Origin: Scytonema tolypothrichoides VB-61278
Lineage (GTDB): Bacteria > Cyanobacteriota > Cyanobacteriia > Cyanobacteriales > Nostocaceae
DNA: 64,000 nt
Direction: 5' to 3'
NCBI RefSeq assembly: GCF_000828085.3
Contig: NZ_JXCA02000001.1
Span: 782,742-846,741 of the forward strand
Shown: positions 1-10,254 of the stretch, piece by piece
How the letters are laid out: the number at the start of each line of letters is the position of its first letter
How positions within the stretch are numbered: position 1 is the first letter of the stretch
Program-made: the position numbers and the translations under genes
The notes under the pieces: model-generated
What the model was told of the DNA's origin: nothing
The model's input: only the letters and a program-made list of their open reading frames with translations
The model's database searches: none

Positions 1-96
1 GGGTGATGTCGGTACGCTGACAACAGGTGTAGAAACTTCACCTGTTGGGGGTGATGTCGGTACGCTGACAACAGGTGTAGAAACTTCACCTGTTGT
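1..96. repeat. 48-bp tandem repeat, two copies, cut by the window edge
   Basis: Two essentially identical 48-bp units lie head to tail; the motif GTGATGTCGG recurs at 3 and 51. The period is a multiple of three and encodes a 16-residue unit (PTGEVSTPVVSVPTSP) in the minus-strand coiled-coil gene, so copy number can change without breaking the frame. More copies may lie to the left. Confidence 0.85.
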
Positions 97-1221
97 ATGA
101 TTGACCTGAGACTTCGGGCTTTGTGTGACCGTCACTGGAGATAGATTTGGAGAAAAATTTGTTGTCTGTTGCTTCTTTTCCTGGAGAGGTGGTGGTGGTG
201 CTAGTGATTTAATCGTTACCTGAGGTGGTTTGAAACCTTCTGGTTTTTTCTTTTTTTCGGACAAGTTTTGAGATTGCTGCTTTCCCAAAGACAACTCCTG
301 TAGTTCAGTCTGTAGTAGGGCGATCGCGTACTGAAGTTCTTGAAACTGTTTTTGAGTATTTGCACTTAAATGTTGTGTCAGGGCATCAAGTTCACTCAGG
401 TGTTGTCTAATATCATCCACATTTTGTTCCTGCTGGGTTTGCTGTAATGCCTGTATCTGGTGTTGAGTGTATCGATTTAATTGCTGTGCAAAAGAATCGA
501 GTTGAGAAAGGCGCACAGAAAGTGGATTAATTTGCTGTTGTGTCGTTGTACTCAACTGTTGTACAAGGGTATCGAGTTGAGTGAGTCGTTGACTGACAAC
601 ATCAATATTTTGTTCCTGCTGGGTTTGCTGTAATGTCTGTATCTGCTGTTGTGTCGTTGTACTCAACTGTTGTGTCAATGCATCAAGTTCTGCAAGGCGC
701 TGATAAATAGGGTCTATCTGTTTGTGAGTGTTTGTCTTTAACTCTTGGGTAAAGGTGTCGAGTTGAGTTAACCGGTGTCTAATCTCATCGGTATTTTGTT
801 CTTGTTGATTTTGCAGTAATGCCTGTATCTGTTGTTGAATGTTTGTACTGACTTGCTGGAAAGAGGCATCAAATTCTTCAAGACGTTGAGTGAAAATATT
901 GACGTCTTGCTGCTGGTTCTTTCGTAACTCCTCAAGCTGCTGTTCAGTTGTTGCACTGAGTTTTTGAGTGAAAGTATCAAAGTTTGTCAGTCGTTGTCGG
1001 AGTGGATCCATGAGTAGATCCTGTTTGGCAATTGTTTGTTGTTGATGCTGCTGGATCAAATATTTTAACCTTTCTCGATTAGCAAGGTTCAAGCAAGCTG
1101 TTACAGTCAAAGGAGCAGCCACATAAATCATCTGTTGCGTGAGTGCGGCTGTGACTAATCCCAGTGCAGAAAAAGAGACGGAGGCGTATTCGCTAACTTC
1201 TAACCAGTGGAGTTTGGCCAT
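1..1221 (-). CDS. Membrane-anchored coiled-coil repeat protein, 3' end outside the window
   Basis: The reading frame is open from an ATG at 1221 to the window edge (407 codons, no stop reached), so the C-terminus is missing. The N-terminus starts MAKLHWLEVSEYA and has about 40 mostly hydrophobic residues (roughly 10-47) that could form one or two membrane segments. Residues about 55-310 are a Q-rich coiled coil built from degenerate repeats with a recurring RL-x2-LD core and QQLSTTTQQQ-type linkers. A basic K-rich patch and a proline-rich section follow, ending in a 16-residue tandem repeat at the edge. I recognise no enzymatic domain. The architecture suggests a structural or scaffolding protein at the membrane, but the function is unknown. 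The continuous frame and absence of stops over 1.2 kb make it a real gene; the start is the first in-frame ATG. Confidence 0.75.
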   Translation of the reverse strand, partial: MAKLHWLEVSEYASVSFSALGLVTAALTQQMIYVAAPLTVTACLNLANRERLKYLIQQHQQQTIAKQDLLMDPLRQRLTNFDTFTQKLSATTEQQLEELRKNQQQDVNIFTQRLEEFDASFQQVSTNIQQQIQALLQNQQEQNTDEIRHRLTQLDTFTQELKTNTHKQIDPIYQRLAELDALTQQLSTTTQQQIQTLQQTQQEQNIDVVSQRLTQLDTLVQQLSTTTQQQINPLSVRLSQLDSFAQQLNRYTQHQIQALQQTQQEQNVDDIRQHLSELDALTQHLSANTQKQFQELQYAIALLQTELQELSLGKQQSQNLSEKKKKPEGFKPPQVTIKSLAPPPPLQEKKQQTTNFSPNLSPVTVTQSPKSQVNHTTGEVSTPVVSVPTSPPTGEVSTPVVSVPTSP

Positions 1222-1391
1222 AATCAGGTGAGTGCTGTGCTTGGTGCCTAAATCAGAAAGAAAATAACTTGAGCGCGTAACGCGGTTTGACTACCCTATC
1301 CTCATCTTCTGCTAATAAATTTCTCGAATCTATGCCCAGAAGTACTCATGTCAACAAGAGATGACAAACACAAGTGCATCTGAGTGACCTC

Positions 1392-3126
<1,735 letters not shown>

Positions 3127-3156
3127 AAATGGTATCATGTTGAATGATGTCTATTT

Positions 3157-3499
3157 GGGGCTGTAGCTCAGCAGGATAGAGCGAGCGCCTCCTGAACTAT
3201 CGGGCACTATAGGGGAAACTCTATGAGTGAATGTAGTTAAATTCGGTGAACCCTAAAAAGATAAGAAAAGGTAGGATTAGTTGTCTTTTGACCACAATGC
3301 TGACACTTCATGGGAATACCGAGCCAAGCCTGAGCATGAAACTATGTCATTTCTTATGCAGGTCTGCTCAGGAAGGTGTAGAGACTAGAAAGCTACCACC
3401 TAAGGGCTTAAAGCCTACGGTGAAGGTATAGTCCAGAGAGTGGGGAAACTCACACAAATCTGAAGCGCTAGGTCGCCGGTTCGAATCTGGCCAGTCCCG
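3157..3499 (+). tRNA. tRNA-Arg(CCU), interrupted by a group I intron
   Basis: Exons at 3157-3193 and 3463-3499 fold into a complete cloverleaf. The acceptor stem GGGGCTG pairs with CAGTCCC (one G-U), followed by discriminator G. The D arm is GCTC/GAGC. The anticodon stem AGCGC/GCGCT closes loop CTCCTAA with anticodon CCT, and the T arm GCCGG-TTCGAAT-CTGGC is standard. CCA is not encoded. The two exons join exactly after the third anticodon base (T3193), the position used by group I introns in bacterial tRNA-Arg(CCU) and some other tRNAs. Unspliced, the anticodon stem cannot form, so the gene needs intron removal to work. It reads CCU, decoding the rare AGG codon. Confidence 0.9.
3194..3462 (+). 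ncRNA. Group I self-splicing intron in tRNA-Arg(CCU)
   Basis: The 269-nt insert follows a U at the end of the 5' exon and ends in G (3462), as group I introns do. Core elements are visible in the expected order: a P2-like hairpin near 3210-3225, a Q-like stretch near 3319 (ATACCGAGCCAAGC), an R-like stretch near 3375 (GGTGTAGAGACTAGA) and the S element ATAGTCC near 3428, which pairs with R to form P7. A GAAA-type hairpin (GTGGGGAAACTCAC) lies just before the 3' splice site. It carries no convincing homing endonuclease gene. Small size and core resemble the cyanobacterial tRNA introns usually classed IC3; that subclass is inference. Confidence 0.85.
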
Positions 3500-3846
3500 T
3501 CCTCTAATACACTTGATAAACGACTCGGGAAATCTTTGGATTTGCTTAAATGGAGGTTATGATCATCCATTGAATCTAGAGATGTTTGTTATTTGTAGGC
3601 ACAGATAATACAAAATCTGCGTCTGTAACTTCAAGCAACCTTGACAATTGCGAGTCGTGGGTTCTTAAAAATATCTCCTGATATGGACTTTAGAAAAGGA
3701 AGGTATTTACACTGGATTTGGTATAGAAAACTTGTGGAAAACAAACGTGACTCAATCACAAATGTGAGTTGATTTTTTAGCGCTTTGATAATGTACGTTA
3801 TGATTCTTGCAGCAAATTATGTTTAAGCAACCGAGGTGATAAGCCC
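3500..3846. other. Intergenic region with no recognised gene
   Basis: This 347-bp stretch between the split tRNA and the DUF218 gene has stop codons in all frames at short spacing and no tRNA-like fold that I could see. A GAGGTGA ribosome-binding site lies at its right end for the gene starting at 3847. Confidence 0.5.
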
Positions 3847-4419
3847 TTGAAAAAGCAACAATCTAAAGGTATTTCTTCTCGGTTTATGATTGTAGCACTA
3901 CCACTCATAATGTTGTGGGGTTACAAGGAAATTCAAAGCCAATTTATGCAGCCTCAAGCAATTTTAGTCTTGGGTGGTTCGACATCTAAATTAGAGCGAG
4001 AAAAATTTACAGCAAATTTTGCCCAAAAACACCCTAATTTAAGTATTTGGATTTCTGGGGGTAGTCCTCCAAGAGTGACTAAACAGGTGTTTGCTAAAGC
4101 TGGAGTTGATACAAGCCGGTTGCGCCTAGACTACAGAGCAAATAACACTGTCGAAAACTTTACAACATTGGTAGATGATTTGAAAAAAAGAGGCATAAAA
4201 AGTGTTTATTTAGTGACTTCTGACTACCATATGCGCCGTGCTAAAATCGTTGGTGAAATTGTTTTGGGTAGTCGAGGAATTGATTGTAAACCTATCGCAG
4301 TTCCTTCTGAGACTTCTCCCGAACCAATTGGAAAATCTATCCGTGATGGAATTAGAGCTATAGTTTGGGTAACAACTGGTTACACAGCTATTGATGAAAC
4401 TCAAAATAACCAGCCATGA
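3847..4419 (+). CDS. YdcF/SanA/ElyC-like DUF218 protein
   Basis: The 190-residue product has one N-terminal hydrophobic segment (MIVALPLIMLWG, residues 14-25) followed by a DUF218 domain. Family marks are ILVLGGSTSKLERE, the ISGGS motif, DYRANNTVENF and VTSDYHMRRAKIV. DUF218 proteins of the SanA/ElyC type are single-pass inner membrane proteins tied to envelope maintenance; the biochemical activity is not established. The start is TTG at 3847, supported by GAGGTGA at about nine bases upstream; an ATG at 3886 would remove part of the N-terminal segment. It stands alone between the tRNA and a convergent small gene. Confidence 0.8.
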   Translation: MKKQQSKGISSRFMIVALPLIMLWGYKEIQSQFMQPQAILVLGGSTSKLEREKFTANFAQKHPNLSIWISGGSPPRVTKQVFAKAGVDTSRLRLDYRANNTVENFTTLVDDLKKRGIKSVYLVTSDYHMRRAKIVGEIVLGSRGIDCKPIAVPSETSPEPIGKSIRDGIRAIVWVTTGYTAIDETQNNQP

Positions 4420-4489
4420 AATCAGTTATGAAAAGAATAGTTAAAAGAATTCACAAGTAAAAAATATTTAAAAAAACTCTATATTTTTT

Positions 4490-4792
4490 TTAGGCAGCAG
4501 CTTTCTCTTGTACAAGCACGTAAGGTTGTACAATCAAAGTCTTAAACCTCTTTGCACTCTGGGTGTTCCATTCTCCTATTTGTTCAACTGAGGGTTTGGT
4601 AATCAATGCCTCATCGATCCAGGTTTGGACTTCTGATACGTTATCGCCAGCGATCGCAACTCCCACATCTAACAAATCTAACTCTTCTGCCACGAGAATA
4701 ACAGCATCCCGCTGCGCATGAGGAATCAGCCATTCCCACTCCGCTTCATCCAAATTTTCTGTTAATTCCGCTCTTAAATCTGTATTAGTCAT
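4490..4792 (-). CDS. DUF2288-like small conserved protein
   Basis: This 100-residue acidic protein has the conserved core NLDEAEWEWLIPHAQRDAVI, EELDLLDVGVAIAGDN, and KRFKTLIVQPYVLVQE. I associate this pattern with DUF2288, a family found in cyanobacteria and some proteobacteria, with no known function. It has no signal peptide or membrane segment. It sits downstream of the permease gene on the same strand but more than 170 bases away, so they may not be cotranscribed. Confidence 0.75.
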   Translation of the reverse strand: MTNTDLRAELTENLDEAEWEWLIPHAQRDAVILVAEELDLLDVGVAIAGDNVSEVQTWIDEALITKPSVEQIGEWNTQSAKRFKTLIVQPYVLVQEKAAA

Positions 4793-4952
4793 TCGTCAGG
4801 AGTTATGAGTTCTCAATTACTATCATAAATAAATCCAACACAAATAACACATCTTTTTTTTGCCATGTTTCAATCTTTTATCATTAAACTATACTTTCCG
4901 AGAAACTATACACATTTTTTTATGAATTATTTTTTATTATGACTAATGAGTC

Positions 4953-4980
4953 ATGACTCATGACTCATGACTCATGACTC
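4953..4980. repeat. Heptanucleotide tandem repeat (ATGACTC)4
   Basis: Four perfect head-to-tail copies of ATGACTC. The stop codon of the AI-2E-type permease gene (TGA at 4974-4972) is provided by this repeat, so repeat turnover could alter its last codons. Such arrays are the short tandemly repeated repetitive (STRR) sequences typical of heterocystous cyanobacteria. Confidence 0.85.
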
Positions 4981-6015
4981 AACTTCCGCTTTCATTTCAT
5001 CAATTTCAAATAAAGACACTAAAACTCCAGCAATCGGAATAGAAATAAAAAGTCCCAACAATCCTGCAACTTTAGCCCCAACAAGTAAAGCAAAAAAGAC
5101 AACAACAGGATTAAGATTGAGAGCACCTTGCATAATTCTAGGCGTAATTAAATTGTCTTGTATTTGTTGAAGTATGATGCAAGCTACTAAGACTTTGAGT
5201 GCCATCCAAACACTTTGTGATAAGACAATTAAAGTAATGATACTCACTCCCAATGTAGCTCCTATACCAGGAATGATGTCTAGTATTCCGACTATAACTG
5301 ATAAAATCAATGCAAAAGGCACTTTAATTATCAATAAAATCAGAAAAGTTGAAGATGTCAAAAATAAAGTTAATATCAGCTGACCTCGAAAAAATCCCAA
5401 GAAGTTACGTCTGATTATATTTGTAAATTTATCTCGTCGTCGCTGCGGTACTGTCTTTATAATAAAAGACCAAAGCTTTTCGCCGTCTAGTAACATAAAA
5501 AAAGCCACAACCGCAATCAAGAGAAAAGTCACAAAGTTAGTAATCATGCTTTGGAAAATATTTAAACTGTTAACAAGTAGGGATATAGCTTGATTTCGCA
5601 ACTGCTCTTCGATTACGCTCAAATCTATTGGCAAGTTACGATTACGAAGAAGAGCCTCTATCCGTTCTACTAACGGTATTAAAGAGTTTAAAAATGCAGA
5701 GACGGTATCAATTAATTGTTGCCCTTGAGATAAAACGGTTATGCCTACAGTAATTGTCAAACCACCAAGAAAAATAATACTCAATAGGAAAACGACAACA
5801 ACTGCTATACTGTGTGGTAAAAAGTGCCGCAGCCATTGTACAGGATAACTCAGTAAAAAAGCTAAAATGGCAGCAAATGTAAAAATAACAATGACTGATT
5901 GAAAATAATCTAGAAGTAGTACAATCGCCCACCCAGAAGCAACGAAAAGCAAAAAACGAACTAACGCCAGATTATTTAGGCGATACCAAAGATTGTTGGC
6001 ATCAAAACTGCTCAT
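4972..6015 (-). CDS. AI-2E family transporter (PerM/YdiK-like permease)
   Basis: The 347-residue protein has about eight hydrophobic segments in the family arrangement: two pairs near the N-terminus, a soluble stretch at about 85-145 (LNSLIPLVERIEALLRNRNL), then a C-terminal bundle. The conserved motif IPGIGATLGV and the following QIQDNLITPRIMQGALNLNP are diagnostic for the AI-2E exporter / PerM family. Members have been linked to autoinducer-2 export or Na+/H+ exchange; the substrate of cyanobacterial members is unknown. The gene is monocistronic as far as spacing shows. Confidence 0.85.
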   Translation of the reverse strand: MSSFDANNLWYRLNNLALVRFLLFVASGWAIVLLLDYFQSVIVIFTFAAILAFLLSYPVQWLRHFLPHSIAVVVVFLLSIIFLGGLTITVGITVLSQGQQLIDTVSAFLNSLIPLVERIEALLRNRNLPIDLSVIEEQLRNQAISLLVNSLNIFQSMITNFVTFLLIAVVAFFMLLDGEKLWSFIIKTVPQRRRDKFTNIIRRNFLGFFRGQLILTLFLTSSTFLILLIIKVPFALILSVIVGILDIIPGIGATLGVSIITLIVLSQSVWMALKVLVACIILQQIQDNLITPRIMQGALNLNPVVVFFALLVGAKVAGLLGLFISIPIAGVLVSLFEIDEMKAEVES

Positions 6016-6282
6016 ATATTATTTAGCTATAGTCTGATTACGGTGAATTTGGTCTAGCAACGTGGGACAAATATCAACTTTAATTTCGGATTTTAGATTA
6101 TAGTTTTTGGTCTTTTTCCCGAGAAAGAGGCGCAAAAAATATGCTATTTTTCAGACAATTATTGACAATTATCTACTCAATTAGCGATTCTAAATCTCAA
6201 ATTAAAATTGCATTGTTTTAACTTGACACAAATTCAGGGCTGCTTGCCACCTCCTTTAAGCATATTTTCAGACTCTTCCAAA

Positions 6283-6921
6283 TTATCGTCCCAAATCGTG
6301 GAGCGCGTTAATTTCTGCTGTACACTTTTGTGTTAATGCTTCTAATTCCTCTTTATCATTAGAACTGGGAGCATCTATCAACGTCCCAATTCGCACTGTA
6401 ACTGGAACAGAAAGAGGAGTTTTTGAACCTTTTTGCTCAATCGCCTGAGTTCCCCACAAAGATACAGGCAAAAGTGGGACTTTGGCTTTAGCTGCAATCA
6501 GCGCTGCACCTCTTTTGGGATCTGTAATGCGTCCGTCTGGAGTACGTGTTCCTTGCAGAAAAAGACCTACAGCCCACCCGTCATCAAGATACTTCATAGC
6601 TGCACGGATAGCAGTGCGATCGGCACTACCTCGACTTACAGGATAAGCACCGTACAACTGAATTGCTTTGCCGAGAATTGGGATTTTAAAGAGTTCTTCC
6701 TTTGCCATAAACGCTACTGGACGGCGTACGCAATTAGAAACAATGGGTGGATCGTAGTTACTTGCATGATTGCTAACTACCAGTAGTGGTCCTGTTTGAG
6801 GGACATTTTCAGCACCATAGATTCGTCCCTTGAAATAAACCTGAAGCATGGGACTGACGACTGACCACTTAAATGCGTGGTAAAGTAACAAACTTACATA
6901 TGGTTCACGGCTTCGAGACAT
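6283..6921 (-). CDS. plsC: 1-acyl-sn-glycerol-3-phosphate acyltransferase (PlsC)
   Basis: This is a PlsC-type acyltransferase. The catalytic NHx4D box is NHASNYDPP and block III is LFLQGTRTPDG, with KRGAALIA following. Such enzymes add the second acyl chain to lysophosphatidic acid to form phosphatidate at the cytoplasmic membrane. The start chosen is ATG 6921 (MSRSREPYVSLLLYHAFKW); the 12 upstream codons come from AT-rich heptamer-repeat DNA and are unlikely to be translated. It is the last gene of a leftward lipid cluster, plsX-fabH-fabD-plsC, so acyl-chain initiation and membrane lipid assembly genes are adjacent. Confidence 0.88.
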   Translation of the reverse strand: MSRSREPYVSLLLYHAFKWSVVSPMLQVYFKGRIYGAENVPQTGPLLVVSNHASNYDPPIVSNCVRRPVAFMAKEELFKIPILGKAIQLYGAYPVSRGSADRTAIRAAMKYLDDGWAVGLFLQGTRTPDGRITDPKRGAALIAAKAKVPLLPVSLWGTQAIEQKGSKTPLSVPVTVRIGTLIDAPSSNDKEELEALTQKCTAEINALHDLGR

Positions 6922-6943
6922 AGTCGAGTGGGAAGGGATAAAC

Positions 6944-7019
6944 AATTCAAAATTCAAAATTCAAAATTCAAAATATGGCACTTCGTGCCACGCTGCGCTA
7001 TCAAAATTCAAAATTCAAA
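6944..7019. repeat. Heptamer (AATTCAA) array with embedded palindrome
   Basis: Four head-to-tail AATTCAA copies at 6944-6971 precede the palindrome GGCACTTCGTGCC at 6977-6989, and two more copies follow at about 7004-7018. The block separates fabD from plsC and lies just upstream of the plsC start. It resembles an STRR array interrupted by a palindromic repeat. Confidence 0.7.
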
Positions 7020-7100
7020 CTATGGAAATCACCAATCTGAATGTGGGACAAGTGAGTAGTGAGTAGTTAGTGACACAATTAACGACTCACTAGTCATAAC

Positions 7101-7982
7101 TCACTCAACAGCCAAATCAGCCAGACTGCTGACGTTTTCTAGGATTAAGTCAGAACAAGTGCGTTTAATTAAACCAGTTAGCACATTACCAGGACCAATT
7201 TCTACTACTCGTTCAATGCCATTTTCTGGTAGTGCTAGTGAAATTTCTCGCCATCGCACTCCCCCAGTCATTTGTTGTATTAAACGTTTTTTCAAAACGG
7301 TTGCATCAACAGTAGGAACTGGTTCTACGTTTGATAACACTGGTATAAAAGCTTGATGAAATTCGACTGATTCTAAAATATCTTGAAATTCAGCGGCTGC
7401 TGGTGCCATTAAAGGTGAATGAAATGCCCCAGAAACATTCAAAGCCTTAGCACGCTTTGCTTTCACTTGAGACATTACGGCTTCTACTGCTGCGGGTGTG
7501 CCTGATATGACCACTTGACCGGGACTATTATCGTTTGCTATCACTACCTCGGGAGTTTCAGCAATGACTTTGTCCAATTGTTCACGATCAAAGTTCATTA
7601 AAGCCGCCATCATCCCACCTGCGGTGGTCTCCATAAGTTCGGCACGACGCTTCACTAAGCGCAACCCATCAGACCACTCGAATACTCCAGCCACGTAAAG
7701 GGCGACGTATTCTCCTAAACTGTGACCTGCAACTAAATTCGGTTTTTCTTTTTCTCGCACAATATCAGCGAGAATGCTTTCTACAACGTATAAACAAGGC
7801 TGTGTGTAGAGAGTGTACGATAGCTTTTCGGCATTGTTCTGACAGATTTCGATGACAGACCAGCCTAATATGTTCTCGGCTTGAGCAAATTTTTCTTGTG
7901 CGGATGGCACATTTAATAAGTCTATTCCCATTCCCTGTGACTGCGAACCTTGTCCAGGAAATACCCATGCAGTTTTAGTCAT
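7101..7982 (-). CDS. fabD: Malonyl-CoA:ACP transacylase (FabD)
   Basis: FabD moves malonate from CoA to acyl carrier protein for fatty acid elongation. The 293-residue length is normal. The N-terminal loop WVFPGQGSQSQGMG and the nucleophile elbow AGHSLGEYVA (catalytic Ser about 90) are present, as is the catalytic His in GAFHSPLM and the C-terminal EIGPGNVLTGL. It lies between fabH and plsC on the same strand; the fabH-fabD gap of about 130 bases contains tandem TCATTGG/TCATTAG repeats. Confidence 0.95.
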   Translation of the reverse strand: MTKTAWVFPGQGSQSQGMGIDLLNVPSAQEKFAQAENILGWSVIEICQNNAEKLSYTLYTQPCLYVVESILADIVREKEKPNLVAGHSLGEYVALYVAGVFEWSDGLRLVKRRAELMETTAGGMMAALMNFDREQLDKVIAETPEVVIANDNSPGQVVISGTPAAVEAVMSQVKAKRAKALNVSGAFHSPLMAPAAAEFQDILESVEFHQAFIPVLSNVEPVPTVDATVLKKRLIQQMTGGVRWREISLALPENGIERVVEIGPGNVLTGLIKRTCSDLILENVSSLADLAVE

Positions 7983-8102
7983 TGGTCATTAGTCATAAGT
8001 CATTGGTCATTGGGAGGCAGTGCGGTCTTGGGGGTTTCCCCCATGAGCACCTGCCGTTCATTGGTCATTTGTTATTAACAAAGAACAAATAACCAATGAC
8101 AA
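7978..8102. repeat. Degenerate heptamer repeats between fabD and fabH
   Basis: Units of the type GTCATTG/GTCATAA occur head to tail at 7982-8012 and again near 8057-8070 and in inverted form near 8090. The block fills most of the gap between fabH and fabD. It is another STRR-like array and shows no gene. Confidence 0.6.
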
Positions 8103-8113
8103 AGGATAAAAAA

Positions 8114-9106
8114 CTATCTTCCCCATTGGAATATTGCTGCACCCCACGTCAGTCCAGCACCAAAGCCAGAGGCAGCAATAATATCACTCGTCTTGATTTT
8201 GCCCTGCCGTACTGCTTCATCTAAGGCAAGAGGAATGGAGGCGGCAGAAGTGTTGCCATAATTGGCGAGATTACTAATAACTTTGTGTTCTGGAATATTT
8301 AGGCGTTGAGCAACAGCGTCAAGAATACGCTGATTTGCCTGGTGCAATAATAGCCAATCTATTTGGTCAACACTAAGGTTTGCGCGAAACAAAGCTTTGT
8401 CAATAACTTCTGGCACTTTTTGTACGGCAAAGCGGTATACTTCTTTACCATTCATGGTGATGGGATGGAAGTTACCTTTTCCAACATTGACGCCTTGAGT
8501 TAGTTCTTTGGGTTCAGATGTATACGCAAGGTTCAGGCAGTTGTTTTGAGTTCCGTCGCTTCTAAGTTCAAATCCCAACAGGTAATCCTTCTGGTTTGCC
8601 TGTATGACTACAGCCCCAGCACCATCACCGAACAATACACAAGTACGACGGTCTTGCCAATCTACCCAACGAGAGAGAACATCCGCTCCAACAAGCAGTA
8701 CGTTTTGATAAACCCCAGTCCTAATATATTGAGCTGCAGTCACTAGCCCAAACACAAAACCAGAGCAGGCTGCGGTTAAGTCGAAGGCTACCGCTTTGGT
8801 AGCTCCCAATTGGGCTTGAATTTGACAAGCACTGCCAAATAAGTCATCAGGAGTTGAGGTCGCTAGCAGAATTAAATCCAAGTCTTGTGGGGAAATTCCA
8901 GCCATGGCGATCGCCTGCCGACTAGCAGCAGTCGCAAGTTCAGTTATCGTTTCACTTGCTTTTGCCAATCGGCGTTGACGAATTCCTGTTCTTGTGGTAA
9001 TCCATTCGTCTGATGTTTCAACCAGTTCTGTTAATGTGTGGTTATTCAGGAAAGTTGCTGGTACTGCGGATCCACTTCCTGTGATTGCTATTCCTAAGTT
9101 TTGCAC
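8114..9106 (-). CDS. fabH: 3-oxoacyl-ACP synthase III (FabH)
   Basis: FabH condenses acetyl-CoA with malonyl-ACP to start fatty acid synthesis. The 330-residue protein has the catalytic Cys in FDLTAACSGFVFGL, the His in LLHQANQRILDAV and the Asn in NYGNTSAASIPLAL, plus the substrate-site WITTRTGI. It sits immediately downstream of plsX and upstream of fabD in the typical bacterial plsX-fabH-fabD order, so one transcript is likely. Confidence 0.95.
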   Translation of the reverse strand: MQNLGIAITGSGSAVPATFLNNHTLTELVETSDEWITTRTGIRQRRLAKASETITELATAASRQAIAMAGISPQDLDLILLATSTPDDLFGSACQIQAQLGATKAVAFDLTAACSGFVFGLVTAAQYIRTGVYQNVLLVGADVLSRWVDWQDRRTCVLFGDGAGAVVIQANQKDYLLGFELRSDGTQNNCLNLAYTSEPKELTQGVNVGKGNFHPITMNGKEVYRFAVQKVPEVIDKALFRANLSVDQIDWLLLHQANQRILDAVAQRLNIPEHKVISNLANYGNTSAASIPLALDEAVRQGKIKTSDIIAASGFGAGLTWGAAIFQWGR

Positions 9107-9130
9107 TCCGGCATCTCCAAAGCTATCAGC

Positions 9131-9185
9131 TTTTAGTCATTACTCATTAGTCATTAGTCTTTAGTCAACAGTCTTTAGTGGTTAG
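9131..9185. repeat. Degenerate AGTCATT heptamer array between plsX and fabH
   Basis: Several AGTCATT/AGTCTTT units lie head to tail between the fabH start and the plsX stop. The same unit family recurs near 7985, 12140 and 58840, so it is a dispersed repeat rather than a local control element. Confidence 0.6.
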
Positions 9186-9228
9186 TAAAAAACTTTTGAG
9201 TTTGACTTTGACTCGAAACAATTGACTG

Positions 9229-10254
9229 TTAACCACTTTCGCGCTGAATGCTGATGTTTTGAGACTGAATTCTCTGCAACACTTGGTTATCCACAGCTTC
9301 TTTTGCCATGCGAATTGCATTAAAAATCGAAGGTGCTTGGGAGCTACCGTGACTGATAATGCAAATTCCATCAACGCCTAAAAGCAAGGCCCCTCCACGT
9401 TCTGCATGGTCTACGCGTTGCTTTATTCGCTTGAGGTTAGGTTTTAAAATTGCTGTCCCAATTTGACCGTGCAATCCTTGGGGTAATTCTTCTCGGATAA
9501 TCTGCAACAGGACTTCCCCAACTGCTTCGGCAAATTTTAACAACACATTGCCCACAAATCCATCACACACAATCACATCAAAGCGACCGGAAAGGACATC
9601 ACGTCCTTCCGCATTGCCAATAAATGAGATTTGGGGATTTTCACGCAGCAGTTGGTTAGCACGAACAGCCGCGTCATTCCCTTTGGTGTCTTCTTCACCG
9701 ATATTCAACAAACCGACAGACGGTTCTTGAATACCCAAAACATACTGACTATAAACCGACCCCATAACGGCAAATTGCTCTAAAAACTTAGGACGGCAGT
9801 CTACATTTGCGCCCACATCAAGTATGAGCACTGGTTTACCTGCTACTATCGTCGGAAACACCGCACCAATTGCTGGACGGTCAATTCCTCGGAGTCGTCC
9901 CAAGCGAAGCAAAGCTGATGCCATTGCTGCCCCAGAGTGACCAGCAGAAACCACAGCATCAGCCTGCTGACTTTTTACCAAATCCATCGCTACGTTGATC
10001 GAAGCCTTAGGTTTGCGTCTGATACCGCTTAAAGGCTCCTCGTCCATTGTGATCGTTTCCTCAGCAGGAACGATCTCTACCTGCCCCAGATGAGTTTTTG
10101 GCGGCAGTTTGCTTTTTATTTGTTGGGGATCGCCTACCAATAAGACTTCTACACCCAATTCTTCTCGTGCTCGCAGTGCGCCAGCAACGATTTCACCGGG
10201 TGCGTAATCCCCTCCCATTGCGTCAATTGCGATCCGTGCGCCAGTCGATCCCAT
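9229..10254 (-). CDS. plsX: Phosphate acyltransferase (PlsX)
   Basis: PlsX converts acyl-ACP to acyl-phosphate, the acyl donor for the first acylation of glycerol-3-phosphate by PlsY. Recognisable are IAIDAMGGDYAPGEIVAGAL at the N-terminus, AGHSGAAMASALLRLGR, LDVGANVDCRP, NIGEEDTKGND and GFVGNVLLKFAEA. Length (341) is normal. It is the first gene of the leftward lipid cluster; upstream of it there is a gene-free region of about 550 bases. Confidence 0.95.
   Translation of the reverse strand: MGSTGARIAIDAMGGDYAPGEIVAGALRAREELGVEVLLVGDPQQIKSKLPPKTHLGQVEIVPAEETITMDEEPLSGIRRKPKASINVAMDLVKSQQADAVVSAGHSGAAMASALLRLGRLRGIDRPAIGAVFPTIVAGKPVLILDVGANVDCRPKFLEQFAVMGSVYSQYVLGIQEPSVGLLNIGEEDTKGNDAAVRANQLLRENPQISFIGNAEGRDVLSGRFDVIVCDGFVGNVLLKFAEAVGEVLLQIIREELPQGLHGQIGTAILKPNLKRIKQRVDHAERGGALLLGVDGICIISHGSSQAPSIFNAIRMAKEAVDNQVLQRIQSQNISIQRESG

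Noticed and set aside
3246-3431. 61-codon open frame inside the tRNA intron
   Set aside because: It overlaps the intron catalytic core and has no endonuclease motif (LAGLIDADG, GIY-YIG or HNH).
4953-4980. Heptamer arrays as a CRISPR
   Set aside because: Units are seven bases, directly adjacent and without spacers.
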